Assembly: GCA_030549775.1 (NCBI GenBank)
Contig: CM060180.1
Coordinates: 92,526,172-92,590,171 of the forward strand
DNA: 64,000 nt
From: Tamarix chinensis
Taxonomy: Eukaryota; Streptophyta; Magnoliopsida; Caryophyllales; Tamaricaceae
Reading direction: 5' to 3'
Part shown: positions 12,561 through 26,500 of the stretch, in pieces
How the letters are laid out: every line of letters begins with the position of its first letter
How positions within the stretch are numbered: the stretch's first letter is position 1
Position numbers and translations under genes: made by a program
The notes under the pieces: generated by a model
The model's database searches: none
What the model saw: only the letters and a program-made list of their open reading frames with translations
What the model was told of the DNA's origin: nothing

Positions 12561-13260
12561 ATAATTCTATAGTGAAAATTATATTATGTGGCTTTTTAGT
12601 GTCATTAACATATTTAATTAGGGATTCATGGTCACTAAAAATATAATATGTTGAGAATAAACCCGTCTAATCAGTGTTAATTGGGCTTTTCGTTTGAAAT
12701 TAGCAAAAGTAAATATTATATTATTAAATATATAAGTGAATTAACACAAAAATCCTATCGATTGGACTATGGGTAGACCGCCTACTACCAGACGTAGGCT
12801 ATAGATAGATTGCTCGTCTCTTTGGTTTGGCTATAGGTGGACCGCTCATCTCTTTGGTTTGGCTACGTGTGGACCGTCCATCGGTTTGCTTTGTCTATGG
12901 ATGACTGAATCATTCTCCTTCTACTTACGACAATTGGTTCGCCGGTGCCTCAGCCATATGTTTAGGTGGATTGTCCGTCACACACTCTTGAAAACGGGTG
13001 GTTTATCAGTAGTCGCGACGTTTAGTCCGAATCGTTTACTTGTAGCCTTTAAATTTAATAAAAAAATTAATTACCATAATTTTTTTATTTTATTTTTTTG
13101 TGAGGTAATACTACATCGATTAATTTGATAAAAGAAATCAACCAAATTAAGTTTGAGGAAGTTAGAAAATAAAGAAAAAAAAGGTGTAAAAAGAGACAGA
13201 TATAAATTACAAGTATAATAGACGTGTCAAAAGATAAAAAAAAAATGGGTCTTATGTAAT
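12561..13260. other. Intergenic spacer between MULE relic and SAC gene
   Basis: There is no gene here. The spacer contains three copies of a 32 bp tandem repeat (12797-12892) and A-rich runs. Short open frames here have no recognisable content. Confidence 0.5.
12797..12892. repeat. 3 x 32 bp minisatellite
   Basis: Units start at 12797, 12829 and 12861 with GGCTATAGATAG, GGCTATAGGTGG and GGCTACGTGTGG, and share CATCTCTTTGGTTT-type tails. The period is exactly 32. It lies about 0.9 kb upstream of the SAC start codon. Confidence 0.8.
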
Positions 13261-13721
13261 GTGAATCTAGAAAAGGGGGCGTATGTTTAACACTCCCAAA
13301 AACGCATTATGCGTTTCACTTCGCCTGAATAATGAGCCCGTGCCGGGTATTGCTGTGGGGTTTGGATAAAGCCGCGAAAGAACGTATATACGAACTTCAT
13401 TCCAACCTGTGATAACTGTTGAAAATAATAACGCTGCCGAGAAGAGCTGTGATCTCGTCGTCGCTTCTATCTGAAAGAAGACTTCTTTGCCTTCCAACAA
13501 TCTCAGTCCTTAACCTCATTCGTCTTCCGCTTTCCACATTTTTCGAGAGTAAACCTCCTCTTTTTTATACACAAGGGCAACCATTTCTTTCCCTTCCAGA
13601 GTTCGATCAGTTTCACAATTTCTGTTCGTTGTGCTTGTCTTTGCCTCAATTGACTATTGGGCAAAATTACTTGAAATTCGTAGCAGTTGAACTTAGGGTC
13701 TATTAAGATTAGCCGGAAGAG
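13260..13721 (+). promoter_or_regulatory. Probable promoter and 5' leader of the SAC gene
   Basis: This stretch is less AT-rich than its surroundings and lies directly upstream of the first recognisable ATG (13722). A GTATATAC sequence near 13384 could serve as a TATA element. The bases after it are pyrimidine-rich with no long intron signature, consistent with a transcribed leader. The transcription start is not determinable from sequence alone. Confidence 0.35.
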
Positions 13722-16591
13722 ATGGGTTCGATTAGTGAAAGAGAGATTGGCTTGTTATCTAGCGTCACTTCTTATACTTTACAGATGTTTAAGCTCTACG
13801 AAACTCTTACGGTACTGTAGATTTCTCGATTTCAGTTATCTTTTTATGCAAAATTTCTCCGATCATCCTTCATTTTTTTCCCTTTTATTATTGTGTCCTG
13901 AGGGAAGTTTAATTTACTGAACTTTTGATGCTATATTAAATGGACTTTGAAAATTTCCAGTGCCTAAATATATGAATTTACTGATTGTTCGTTGTCGGCA
14001 TTTTCACTTCCATTCACGATAGGCTCTTCAAATTTTTTTTTTCTTTTTACTAATCTTAGTCATTGTTGTTGAACGAATATATACATGGTAGAAGGCGTAG
14101 ATACAACATCTCATATCGGCCTTAAATATGGTCTTGGAATACTCACTTTTTTCCGACATCTGAATTTGTATGTCCTTTTGCGTATGATAAAACGAATATG
14201 GCCCTTCGTATTCTTAATTCTTTATGCGTAACTGTGTTTGGAGCAGAACTTCTACCTAGTAGGCTATGATAAAACTAAGAATACATATCGAGTGCTGAAG
14301 ATCGGCAGGAAGAACCCTTCGGAGCTGGATCTCTACGAAGATCCTGCTGTTTATTCCGGGGCTGAGTGCTATCAGTTGCTGCAAAGGATTGATGATGGAA
14401 ATAGATCCATTGGTGGACGTCAGTTTGTCACTGAATGTTATGGTGTTGTGGGTAAGTACAATAGTTTCCGTTGTTTTGAAGGAGTTACGTGGATATATAT
14501 GTGTATTCATAATTCAAGGTCTCTTTCTTAGGTATAAAAAAATTGCGTGGGGTTTACCACATGATTCTCATAACAAAAAGGAGGAAGATTGGGGAGATCT
14601 GTGGGCATGCTATTTACGGGATCTCAAAATGGAGGGAAATTCCAATTCCTCATCCTTATATCCAGTCCAAGACTCAGCGTGATGTCAGGTCTTGATCCAC
14701 TTAATTTGTAAATGGGAAGCTTTAGTAGCTGTTATTTGTCATTATAAAACGTCTAAGTTGTATTTCAGGGAAACAAACCTTATCGTTTCATTTGGCTAAC
14801 TCTGTATATTGACATCACAATATGATATTCCTTTTCTATTTCTTGCTGCTTTCTAGTCGTTTTGATCTATTGATTAATCAGAGTCTGTGTACATATTCAC
14901 ATGTCTGAGGAGCAACATGAGTCCATTTTAATCCAGATGTTGCCATGACAGTGCCAGCAAATTGTTGATGTTAGCTTGCTTCAACCTAGATTGGACATGT
15001 GATTATCACTTGCTTCTTGTTCGTTTCCATTTTTGCAAAATTTGTACGACAATACTATTTGTTATTCATTTCTGGCATTGCCATTTTAACCAAGATTGTG
15101 GCTTTCATGTTTATGTGATTGATTCTCTTTTCCATTGGTGAATGAAATAGATGCAAGAAGCAGCTATGTACAATTAATTTGACGAAGGACTTCTACTTTA
15201 GCTATTCATACCCCCTCATGCATAGTCTGCAGAAGAACATAACTAATTACCAGACAGGACAAATTTCTTATGAGTCAATTTTTGTATGGAATAAGGTATG
15301 TTCTCAGGAAATTCATGAGCGGCTTCAGAATGCATTATGGACCGTTCCATTGGTGCATGGCTTCTTCAAACAGGTATTAGCTGATGTGGGGTATTCATGT
15401 TGCTTAAATTATACGATAGGGAACATAATTGTAAATATTATTTTCTAGAATTTTACTTATGGGAATGTTACAGATGTTCTTTCCACTTTTACCTGTACCT
15501 GAATCAGAACCTTTTACTGCGTACTGTCCTACCCAAACTGTTGGTCATTTTGTTGCATGACAGTTTCTTCTCATGCTCCTCTGATTTGTCTCATGCTCTT
15601 TTAATTTGTATTGTATTCGCTAGTGCAAGATGTTGTTAAGGCTTTTATATCAACTTAGTCGTAGGTTTGATAAGTTCTTCCTATTGAATATTTTCCAACC
15701 TAAGGTTTACCCCACTTCCTTGCACGTGCTAAGGTTTAATGCCCTGTAACATTGGAGGCATGCTCCCTCGTCTCATTTACCAAAATTCACAAGTTGTTCC
15801 AGATAATATGGATGGTAGCATTCAGAAAATTATTACATTGTTCAAGAAATGTTCTTTTGTATTATACCCTTGTGATCAATCCCTGTCACCTGAATTTTCA
15901 GTACATGTTCTGATATACAGCTGTTGGTATTTACTCAAGATATGCAAGTTTTCTACTCTTGGTCTGTAATGCTCTTATACTGCTCCTCATACCATTTGAT
16001 ATTCATACTGCAGGTGGATCTTGCATATGCGGGGAAGCCATTTGGTGTAGCAATTATTTCTAGACGATCACATAAGCATGCTGGCACCAGGTTTGACACC
16101 TTGACTATTTACTGTTAACAGCTTCTTTTCACATTTGGTGATGCAAGCATAAGTTTGCATGTTCATGATCCATGCGAATGACTTGTAGACTATTGTGCTG
16201 CAATCATAAGTTGGCATGTTCATGATCCATGCTAATGACTTGTTAACTAAGTATTGGAGAAGTATATCAGCATGCATGTGCACGCTAATTATTTGAAGAT
16301 TCTATGGCATTGTTTATATTAGTCAAATAGGGACTGAGAACATGCTTGTAACATAAATATATTTATAGATACAAAAATGCCCCCATTTTCTTTTTGACAC
16401 TTTAATAGCATAGTTTACATACATGTTTCATTAACTACTGAGATTAGTTACATAAACACGTAAAGTGGTTTCATAACCTGTAACGTATGCTATATATTTA
16501 GAAAAATGCCACCATCTTTTTTAGTTTTTAATCTCAATTCGTCAGATTGAGAGTCCCCATTTTTTCCGAGAGAAGGTGGTTCTCATTGGGG

Positions 16592-16633
<42 letters not shown>

Positions 16634-17517
16634 CAGGGCTCACAAAGTCATTTTGTGGGTGTTAGCCTTGTTTCACCATTGAGAAGAGGTCCTTGCTTAC
16701 TGGATTGCTCCTTCTGCATTCTAATGATAGGTACCTAACACGAGGTGTCAACTGCGAGGGTCAAGCTGCCAATGATGTTGAGACAGAGCAGATTGTTTAT
16801 ATTAATAAAAGAGTAACTTCTGTCCTGCAGAACCGGGGTTCCATTCCCATAAAATGGTCCCAACAAGCTTCACTGCTAAATATGAAACCTGATATATTAT
16901 GTAAGTTTTAAGCAAACCATTTTGTGGTACTTCATATTTTTTTATTGCTTTTCGCTTATGTACTCGTGCACTTCCAGTGTCAGAGGGTAATGACCTCTAT
17001 GCTGTAACTCAGCTACATTTTGAGAATCTTAAAAATAGGTATGGGGGCCCAATACATGTATTGAACTTAGTCAAGGTATGCCTTCGATCTGAAACATCAA
17101 ATACAATTTTGTGTGACACCTTGCTTTTAATTTTAATTGTATGACCTAAACATTTTCTAATGAGCTGCAGAGATCTGAGAAGAATCCTCGTGAGTCCATT
17201 CTTCATCGAGAATTTACAGAAGCTGTAAAGGCAATTAAAATAAATTCCAGTATCGGAAAGTATTTGGAGTTTTTCTCGTTAGATCTGGATGGAAATTTCC
17301 AACGGTATATTGACCATTGCATATTTGATTATTCTAGATTGGAAGTAACTAAACTTTGATTCAAGCTAGCAACTTCGATTATTTGCAGTGAAGGTACCCT
17401 GGTGTTGGCTGATCTCTATGATGTGGCGGTGTTTGTATTGGACCATATTGGATACTTTGATTGTCAGGTCCCTCAAAACACTGTGTCCATGGATTCAGTT
17501 AACCTATCTTGTCTCAG
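13722..17517 (+). CDS. SAC gene exons 1-9: N-terminal SAC domain
   Basis: Nine compact exons encode residues 1-427. The ATG at 13722 is the first in frame and gives [10 protein letters not shown] before the conserved KLYET. Exon 1 (90 bases) and exon 2 meet in phase 0 between T30 and NFYLVG. Intron 5 (16091-16730) contains a TA microsatellite. In exon 4 the run AAGGTATGTT resembles a splice donor but is exonic, because the protein length ([20 protein letters not shown]) then matches the family. Exon 9 carries an acidic linker ([12 protein letters not shown]) that joins directly to the catalytic exon. Confidence 0.87.
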
Positions 17518-20500
17518 GTAGCTGCTATTTAAGCTGTTTTGTGATTCATTTTTCTTTCATTCTTGGCAATGGTTCATGATTGAAGATTTTAACGACGTTT
17601 AAGATGATGCTGTCTCTTGTTTTTCACCTGATTGGTTTATAGAAAGTTGTGTATGTGGAAACATTATGTTCAAGATTGTTCATCTTCAGGAAACATATTA
17701 ATATGATGGAAATCATGGTTTGCTTTGTTGTGTGCAATATGCTGTAATGTTCGCTTATATGCTCAGGGGCATTTAGTCTATTGCTAATTTATGCTGTATC
17801 TAATGACATAACCCATCATAATATGATCTATTCTGTTATTTGGTTGACCGAGGAACTGGTATTGACAATATTGGCAATGCATACTTCCACTCATTAGGCC
17901 TGTAAGGATGCAAAATGGGGTTCTCAGAGCAAATTGTGTTGATTGCTTGGATCGTACTAATGTTGCACAGAACATGTATGGGTTGGCTGCTCTTGGCCTG
18001 CAGCTCCACGCTTTGGGAGTCACTGGCTCTCCACACTTAGATTTTGATGGTCTTTTAGCATATCTGCTAATGAGACTTTATGAGGAAATGGGTGATGCAC
18101 TTGCAAAACAGTATGGTGGATCTGGAGCACATAATAAGGTACTTATTTAATATTTAAAAGCCTAAGCAAATTAATGCTCCAAACTCAATATCAGTTGAGA
18201 TGATTCAATTAAATTGGCATAACACATCAGGAAGGTTGAGTGCAGAGGTATGACTAGGGAGATATCTGTATTTAATTATTTACTTTAATAGGATGGCAGA
18301 ATGAAATAACTAACTGAAGTGTCTTATCTTAGTGGGGTCTTGTGTTAGGATCTTCAGTTAAAGATATAGCTGTGCCAGGGCAGTCCTGATTTACCTGATA
18401 ATCAGGAAAATTTGTTTGATTAGGTGTGAGTCAACTCTTACTGAACATTGTTACGTTTGTATGCGAATGGTTGAGTGTGGAGGTATGACTAGGGAGATTT
18501 CCATATTTAGTTATTTACTATAATAACATGACAGAATAAAATAATTTAGTATCTCATATTGGGGAAGTCTTTTGTTAGGATCTCTAGTTAAACATCTAGC
18601 TAAACTAGGGTGTCCTGATTTATCTGATAATCAGGACTTTTGTCTGATTATTCCTGAATCTCCTATTCCTGAATATCACTACTTTTGTATCCCATAGGGT
18701 TAGGATATTTGTAGCATGGATTAGAGGTTTTAGGTGGTGGTGGAATGTTGAGAAAGTGGTAGTTATAGATGGTGGAGGCTGGAGACAAGCCTAGGGAGAA
18801 GTGGAGAAAGGGCTGGTCGATAGCCTTAGAGGGTAAAGGAGAGTTAGAAAATTAATCTTATTGATTAATTCCCAAATTATGTTATTAATGAGGTCTAAGC
18901 CTTTTATTTATATGTACTGCACTTCATGAGCCTAGCCCTTTAACCAATTAAAATAATCAGCTAATATCTATTTAAGATCCACTAAAATTTTCGTTAATAA
19001 TTTCCTAAGAAAAGATAACTATTACTTATTAAAGATACTAGATATTACTTCCTTTGTGAGGCCACTTTTTAGTCGAAAACTTATTTCAAAATATAAATCA
19101 TATTATGAAAACTTGAACACATTAAATATTGCACTTACTAATATATCCTTTATTCTCTCCTACATTAATTAATGATCAAGTTGCCAAAAAAAAATGTCTA
19201 TGTGAGGGTGTATTAGTCATCTTAAGCATTTTGTTTTCTCAAATTTATTATTTTGTGTGTCATCTATATTCTGAAATAGAGGGATTACTAAATATTACCA
19301 ATTAACTAAATGTACTAACCTTGAGGCCTAAGTATAATAAAAATCAGCCACAAAAATTGAGCCCAAGGATTGAGAATTTTAGCTGGGATTCTTAGCTCCT
19401 ATCATTACTCTTTTTATGGACATCAACTTGACCTCAAGCTTGAAAGAACATCGGAAATATTGCTCTAAAAACCTACTCCTATTTGACATAGATCTCTCCC
19501 AAACCTTGAGTCATATGCTAAATATCCATCCAGGCAGGGGGTAGTTGTTGAGTCCAACCAATCTTGCCATGAAGCAACTACTATCCATCCCAAGGAATTG
19601 CGTAAAAGATAGTAGTGGATAAGGATCCGTCAATGTTTATGGAAACCCACTTACAAACTCCTATTGATGATTGCTAGTCTTGTTGGTTGACTGAAATTGT
19701 AAAATTTGGTTCGGTCGGCTTGTGGACTAATGTCCGTCTATAGACTGGGATAGCTTTGCATGTGATTGTCGAAGGATGTATTTCATTTGCAAGATGCTTA
19801 GAAGGTTCTAGCTCAGACTCGCTCTCCTCTCGATGCTCCAAGGGATCCTACTTTGACTTGCTCTCTAGTGCAGGTGTTGTATCATCTTTTGGGTTGGTGT
19901 TTGTGTCATTGCAAATAAACCAGGTTCTGGAAGGCTGACGTCTATCTCTAGAGGAGGTAGGAGCTTATTAGATTATGAGAGGGCCTCAATGTCCATCAAC
20001 TTTGTCCCCGCTAAGGAACTAATAATTTTAATTTCTCTGTTTGGTCCACTATTGTGCATCAGTGACTCCAACAAAAAAAAGGTTTGCTGATAAGGATTCC
20101 CAAGACAACCTCTGAGATAATCATTGACATTAACTGGCGTATCCGAATGTTACTTGAAATAGCTACCTTGTGACTTTGTTTCTTCCGATTGATGAAACAC
20201 CTGACGATTAAACACAAGAAGTGGGGCCTCGATCTATGGAGGGGCAGCTTACGCATAGAAGCCGGTTCTCTCTGTCAGCTATGGCTGAGGTGGGGGCAAA
20301 AGACTCGGGGATAAGCCTCTTACTCAGTTCCATTGCTGAGACAGTGAGCTCTGATAATTAACCCTGTTTTGCCCTAGGTGACAAAGAGCCCTTAATGTCA
20401 TCTAAACCAATTTCCATTGGTGTATTCATGGATGGGGAAAGAACAAATGGATGGTGGACTTCGGTGGCTAAGGTAGTGGCTTGTTGGGGTTAGGGAGGGT

Positions 20501-23500
20501 GGTTTGATGATTGATGAGCACAAGCGAGGGGTGGGTGAATTAGGGTTTTGGTTTGGTGAAACTAGGGTTTGGGGTTTAGGGCTTTAAGAAATTAGGTTAA
20601 GGGAGCAACGACTAGTGTGGTGGAGTGTGGCAGGTGGCTAGTGAAGGTAGGCGGTGCATTAGCTAATGGCTGGAGTTGGTCTCCGGTAGGCTGGTGGGGC
20701 TGCTGGAGACGACAACTACTGTTGGCTTCATGTGTCTGCGTTTTTTTTTCTTGATCTTGAATTGTTCCTTTTGCAACAGTAATGGGTTGGAAAACTCTAT
20801 CCAGTCTGGCAGTGTTACATTTATTTCATTGGTCATAGCAATAAGCTTATCAATAAGTGTGACATATACCATTTGTTAGGATCTTTAGTTAAGGATCTAG
20901 TTGCACCAGGGTGGTCCTGATTGGTTAGTCTTGGGTCTCTCTTTCCTGTTAGATGGCTTCATTTGTATTCTATGTTGGTTTCCCATTGTGTTGAAATACT
21001 TGTAGTATGGATTAGAGGTTGTGGGTGGTGGTGGTGGAAGGTAGAGTGGTGGTCAGCAGCAGGCCTATGGAGCAGGAGGGCTGGTCAGTAACCTAAGAGA
21101 GAAAAAGGGAGTTAGGAAATTAATCTTATTGATCAATTCCCAACTTATGTTTTAATGAGGTATAAGTCTCTTATTTAGTCCATCCTCTTCTGAATTTTTT
21201 TGTTAAAAAAAAAACTATTTATCTATTATTTTAGGAGGTAATAAATGTGTTCCTTATATTATAAATAAACTTCATTTGAAAATAATGCAGTATTTAATGT
21301 ATAGAATGAGAAAGAGAAAATATAAGGATAAAAATGAGAAGGAAGCTTTGACTTTTTTTTTAAACAAAAATTGCTCCTAAAAGAACTTCCTTTTAGAGTG
21401 AGTATATGTACTACACTTAACAGGCCTAGCCGTTTAACTAATATCTATTGAAGATCCACGAAATAATTTCCTAGCAAAAGATACTAGATATTAGCAATTA
21501 ACTAAAAATACTAAACTTGAGGCCAATGGAAATCACCCACAAATGTTAAGCCCAAGGCCTGAGAATCCCAATGGAAATTCTCAGCTCCTATCATCTTGTT
21601 GTTAGTTCATACAACCAGTTTTATGGTGAGTGTATATGTGGATCCAAGTGTTGTTTATTCTGTTCAAAGTGCCATATAGGAAAGTAAACTAGGGGAAAGG
21701 GAACCAAACCAAAACATTTGCACCAGTTATTGATGTCCATCAACATAGAGTGGTTTAGAATACAGAGGGTATCCTTCTTCTTATCAATTTGGGTATGGAA
21801 GATGCATTCTTTATTTTTGCTGAAATCTATTTGATCTACATTCGTGGTGCAGCGCCCCGTCATATGGCTACAGGTAACCCACAACGCCATGAACCCCAAA
21901 AAGAGGTCTACTAGTGTAAGTGATATGAGCAATGTTTGGGAATTGTATCACCACTTAAGTTTATCAAAATGTTTGGGATGTCTTTACAATACCTAGGCTT
22001 GTTTTTTTTAATTGAGGTGCTTGCAATTGATGTCTTAGAATCCTCCGTAGCTGTTTCTACAAGCCTTACTACGAGCTGCACAAGAATCATTCTATGAATC
22101 CAAAAGAGAGTGGATATCGTTATTGATTAGGCTGCTGCTATCCAAGACACAAATTTGGCTCCATGTTGAGCCACTTGAGGTTTGATTGATCAATTCAAAT
22201 ACCTAATGAGCTGAAGTTGAAGTGTTGGAGTTTGTTGATTGTCTTGGAGTTGTTTGAATGCCGAGGACCTTCATTGGTGTAAGGATGTTGTGTTTTGCAA
22301 AATAAGCCTCTTCTTGAATGAATTTTAGCATGGATATGTGCTTAGGACCCGACCAGCACCATATCATCATAATTTTGATAACAAAAATTAAAAATGATAG
22401 TGAATGTGCTGCATCACAAAGTACCGTGGTAGAGATCAAGATACATCCAAAAACTAGCATTACTTTTCAAAAGATTAGTCCACTCTGTGTATATTCTCGT
22501 TATTACCCACTAGTGCAACATTTAGAAGAAACCAAAACAAAAGAAAGATTACACAAAATTAGCTGGGAAATACTAGCAAGTTAATTCTACCCCAGAAAAC
22601 CATTTTTACTTATTTTAATAAAATAGCTTTTCAAGAATCATGCCTCGAGCACTAGCCATCATATCCACAACACATATTATAGTAAAACCAACTAAAAGGT
22701 ATCATTAAGGTGTGTGATTATTTAAAATTCATTATATGTCGGCTTTAACCGATGTACTCTAACACCCGAAGTATAACATACATACACAACAATAATGATA
22801 TCGTGTCCAGAGAAGCCAACCAATCAAAATAAGTTTTTTCTCTATATCAACCAAAACAACTCTTTCGTAAATTGTAGAAATAAAAATGAGGGAGAACGAC
22901 TTGTCTTAATACATGAGTGGAAGAATAAAAGAAACAAATAATTACATGGGAATATATAGCCTAGGAACTGTACAGCAATAACAGACTTAACTACATGGGA
23001 ACCTACAATCTAGGAACCGTACAGTAGTCCCTACTAGTAGTAAATAATAACAGACTTATAATCCCAATGGCAATTGACCATCTACCAAGGATGAGTAATC
23101 CTGCAGTAATTATAATTAAAGGTGCAAAACAATAAATAATCATAATTATAGGATCGATTTCGATCTTCCCCCACAAGCTGGATGGTAAAGATCTACCATA
23201 CCAAGCTTGGAAGATAATTGTAGGAACCTTTAGTTGTGAAGTCTCTTATATTTAAAATATCAGCAGTTTGATCTTCTTATTTGACAGAGTTCAATTTGAC
23301 AATTTTATCTACTATCTTCTCCTTAATGAAAGGTCGATCAATTTCAGCATGTTTAGTCCTGTCATGTTGGACAGGATTATAAGCAATGCTGATGGCTGAC
23401 TTATTATCACACTTAAGCACCGTAGGGTCCTCCCATTTTGCTTGAAGGTTAGTTAAAATAGTCCTTAGCCGTATAAGTTTACATAGCCTGAGAGCAAGGG

Positions 23501-26500
23501 CTCTGAATTCTGCTTCAACTGAGGATCTAGCAACAACATTTTGTTTCTAGCTATTCCGAGTGACAAGATTACCACCGAGAAACATACAATACCCAGTTGT
23601 TGATCTCCTGTCTATGATGGAACCAGCATAGTCTGCATTTCTATACTCTTCCAATGTCAAATTATTTCCTTTTGTGCAAGAAACTTATTTCCAGGACTTC
23701 CTTTCAATTAATGGAGCACAGGATAGGCAGCATTGAGATGAGTTTGTCTTGGTCTATGCATAAATTGACCTATAACAGATACGAAATAGGCTGTCAGGTC
23801 TAGTATGGAAAAGATAGATCAATTTATGACATAAATGCTCATATATAGCCTCAGGAGGTTCATCATCACATTGTTTAAGTTTCAGAGTTGGGTCCATGGG
23901 TGTAGCTGCTGGTTTACATCCACTTTTTCCTGTTTCTTCCAACAAATCTGTAATATATTTCTGCTGAGAGATGAAGATCCTTGTGATAAGTAAGCAACCT
24001 CTATGTGAAGAAAGTATTTGAGTTTTCCCTATGTCTTGATCTCAAATTCAGCTTCCAATTTCTTTTTGAGGACTTCATGTTCCATTCTATTGTTCCCTCT
24101 GATAATAATGTCCTTGGACATCACTACGGGGTAAAGGGAAAATAAATGAAAAAGGAATTATTTATTTCTTATTTTCTAAAAATGATAACTGTGCTCTCTT
24201 TAAATCTGATTGTCTTAAGCAGTTTAACCTTCATCTTATGAGCTAAATGTATCTCCATTTTCATGGTTGCTCGCTAACTATATGCATCCACCCACGAGTT
24301 TCTTGTTTCATGAAGCTTGAAATTGTCCAAGAAGCATAGTTTTTTTCCTCCTTTTTTTCCCTTTATTATATGTGTATTTTCCTCCTTTTCTCTCTCTGTG
24401 AGTTTAAGAGTGACATACAAACAGCTTTGCACTATTTTTGTTTGCTTTTCCATTGTACAGATTTTGCTTAATCTCTTGTCTCGTGTTTCTTCCTAATGGG
24501 ATTGTATAATTTCATTTTTATCTCCATCTTCCTTGGCTTTACTTCTCCATACGTTCATATCAGAAATGCTGCCCCATCCCCTACATGCTGATAATCTCAA
24601 CCTCTTAGCTTTTAATATTTCTGATGTCAATAGGTAATCTGTGAGTATCGAGGTGAATGCAAGGCAGCAATTCAGATACAGGATTCGATTAGAGTTCTAC
24701 AACGGTGTTACAATAATGTCTTCATGGATGTCTGGAAGCAAAAAGCAATTGATCTGTGAGTCCCTCTTTGATTATCTGTTACATTCAGCTGGTATCTATT
24801 TTGTTATGGTAGGTATGCATGCTTTGTACCACTGGATACTAACAAGTAAGACTTTCTTAAAATGTTCTACACAAATCAGACAAATTTTTTTTTTTTTTGA
24901 AATTTGGTTTGATTTATGTATGATATATATGCAAGATAAATCTCATAGGATTATAGAGTTGAAATGTCCTGCATTATATATATATATATATATATATGAG
25001 AACTAAGATATGTGCTGCGGCAAAGAGCTAACATTTTATTATTTCTGTATGTGTAATTTACAATTCATTCTACTCCTTATATACTGCTCTCTGTTATGCT
25101 AAGCAAGGAAAGTACAGCTGCTTCCATTATGTTTAGGAAGAGATTATTGGACCTGATTTCTTCCAACAAAAAACTCGTAAGGTTAAGCTGATGATTATAG
25201 ATTTTCCATTCCCGGTTTGCTAACATTCTCATGAAACATTTTATTATTTCTGTATGTATAATTTATTATTCATTCTACTCCTTATATACTACTGCTCTCT
25301 GTTATACTAAGCAAGGAAAGTATAGCTGCTTCCTTTCATTTTAGGAAGAGATTATTGAACCTGATTTCTTCCAACAAAAAACTCTTAAGATTAAACTGAT
25401 GATTATAGTTCTTCCTTTCCCGGTTTGCTAACATTCTCATGAAACACGTTGTCACATGGTCCCTTTGTCATCACATGGTTCCTTTGTCATCACATCTGCT
25501 AGTTGATGTCATGTTGGAACATATGGAGTATAAATCAGTGCACTGTCAAACTCATCTTTGATGAAGTGTCTACTTCTGTGTTTTGTTCGGTCATGTTGCA
25601 TTGGATCGGAATTATTTGAAGTTAGGATCGGGGACTGGATAGGAATTATCGGTCCAAGATTGATTAGGGCCGGAATTAGTAAATTATATATTTTTTATAT
25701 TAAAATACGTATTTTTTGATAAAATGTTAATAAGATTCGGGATTAGATCGATTAGGACTGGAACCGGTTAAGGACTAAAATTTTTTTTTACTTCTTGACC
25801 GAGACTTGGACTAGAGACTGAAATATCGGTCTGATCTTGAACCGGAACAGGAATAACCAGTCGGTCCGGTCCAAAATTCCAGTCTGGATCTATTTGTGAA
25901 CACCCTTAACTGTTGTAAGATATGATTCATAAACCTAATGAACGTGATAGGGGTATTTGATAACTCAAAAGGCATTACTAACCATTTAAAGAGTCTATCT
26001 TCTTAAAAGCTATTTTCCACTCATCTCCTATTCTAACACAAATCTGGTTGTACCAGCTTCTTAAATAATAACTAGAGCTAGCCAGAATGTCTAAAATATC
26101 GTCTAGCTTAGGGTAGGAAACCTTTACTTAATAGTAATTTTGTTTATGAATCTACTATCTTCACACATTCTCTAAGATCCGTTTTTCTTAGAAATTAACA
26201 AGGCAGGTAATGCACAAGGGCTCATGCTATGTTTCATAGAGTTCCTCAACTTGTCTATTTAATTCAGCATGCTCTCTGGATTTATCCTATAATGAGGAAT
26301 GTTAGGCAGCTGGGATCCAGGAATAAGATCAATGGCATGTTTAATGTCTTTCATATGCGGTAGCTCCAAGATTACGTTAGAAAATTTACTAACCTTTGAA
26401 CCTAAATAGAAATAGGTGCTAGAATGAAGTTGTTTTGTCTACTTTCTTGATTGAAAGCACTAGGGATGATGGTTTGAATTCTATTCTTAACATTTTCTTA

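Noticed and set aside
15286..15306. Possible splice donor AAG/GTATGT inside SAC exon 4
   Set aside because: Splicing here would remove conserved SAC residues. Reading through keeps the family length and spacing.
20663..20872. 69-codon minus-strand frame near the presumed primer site of the 18573-21593 element as a gag gene
   Set aside because: Too short, no gag motif, low-complexity Lys and Ser runs.
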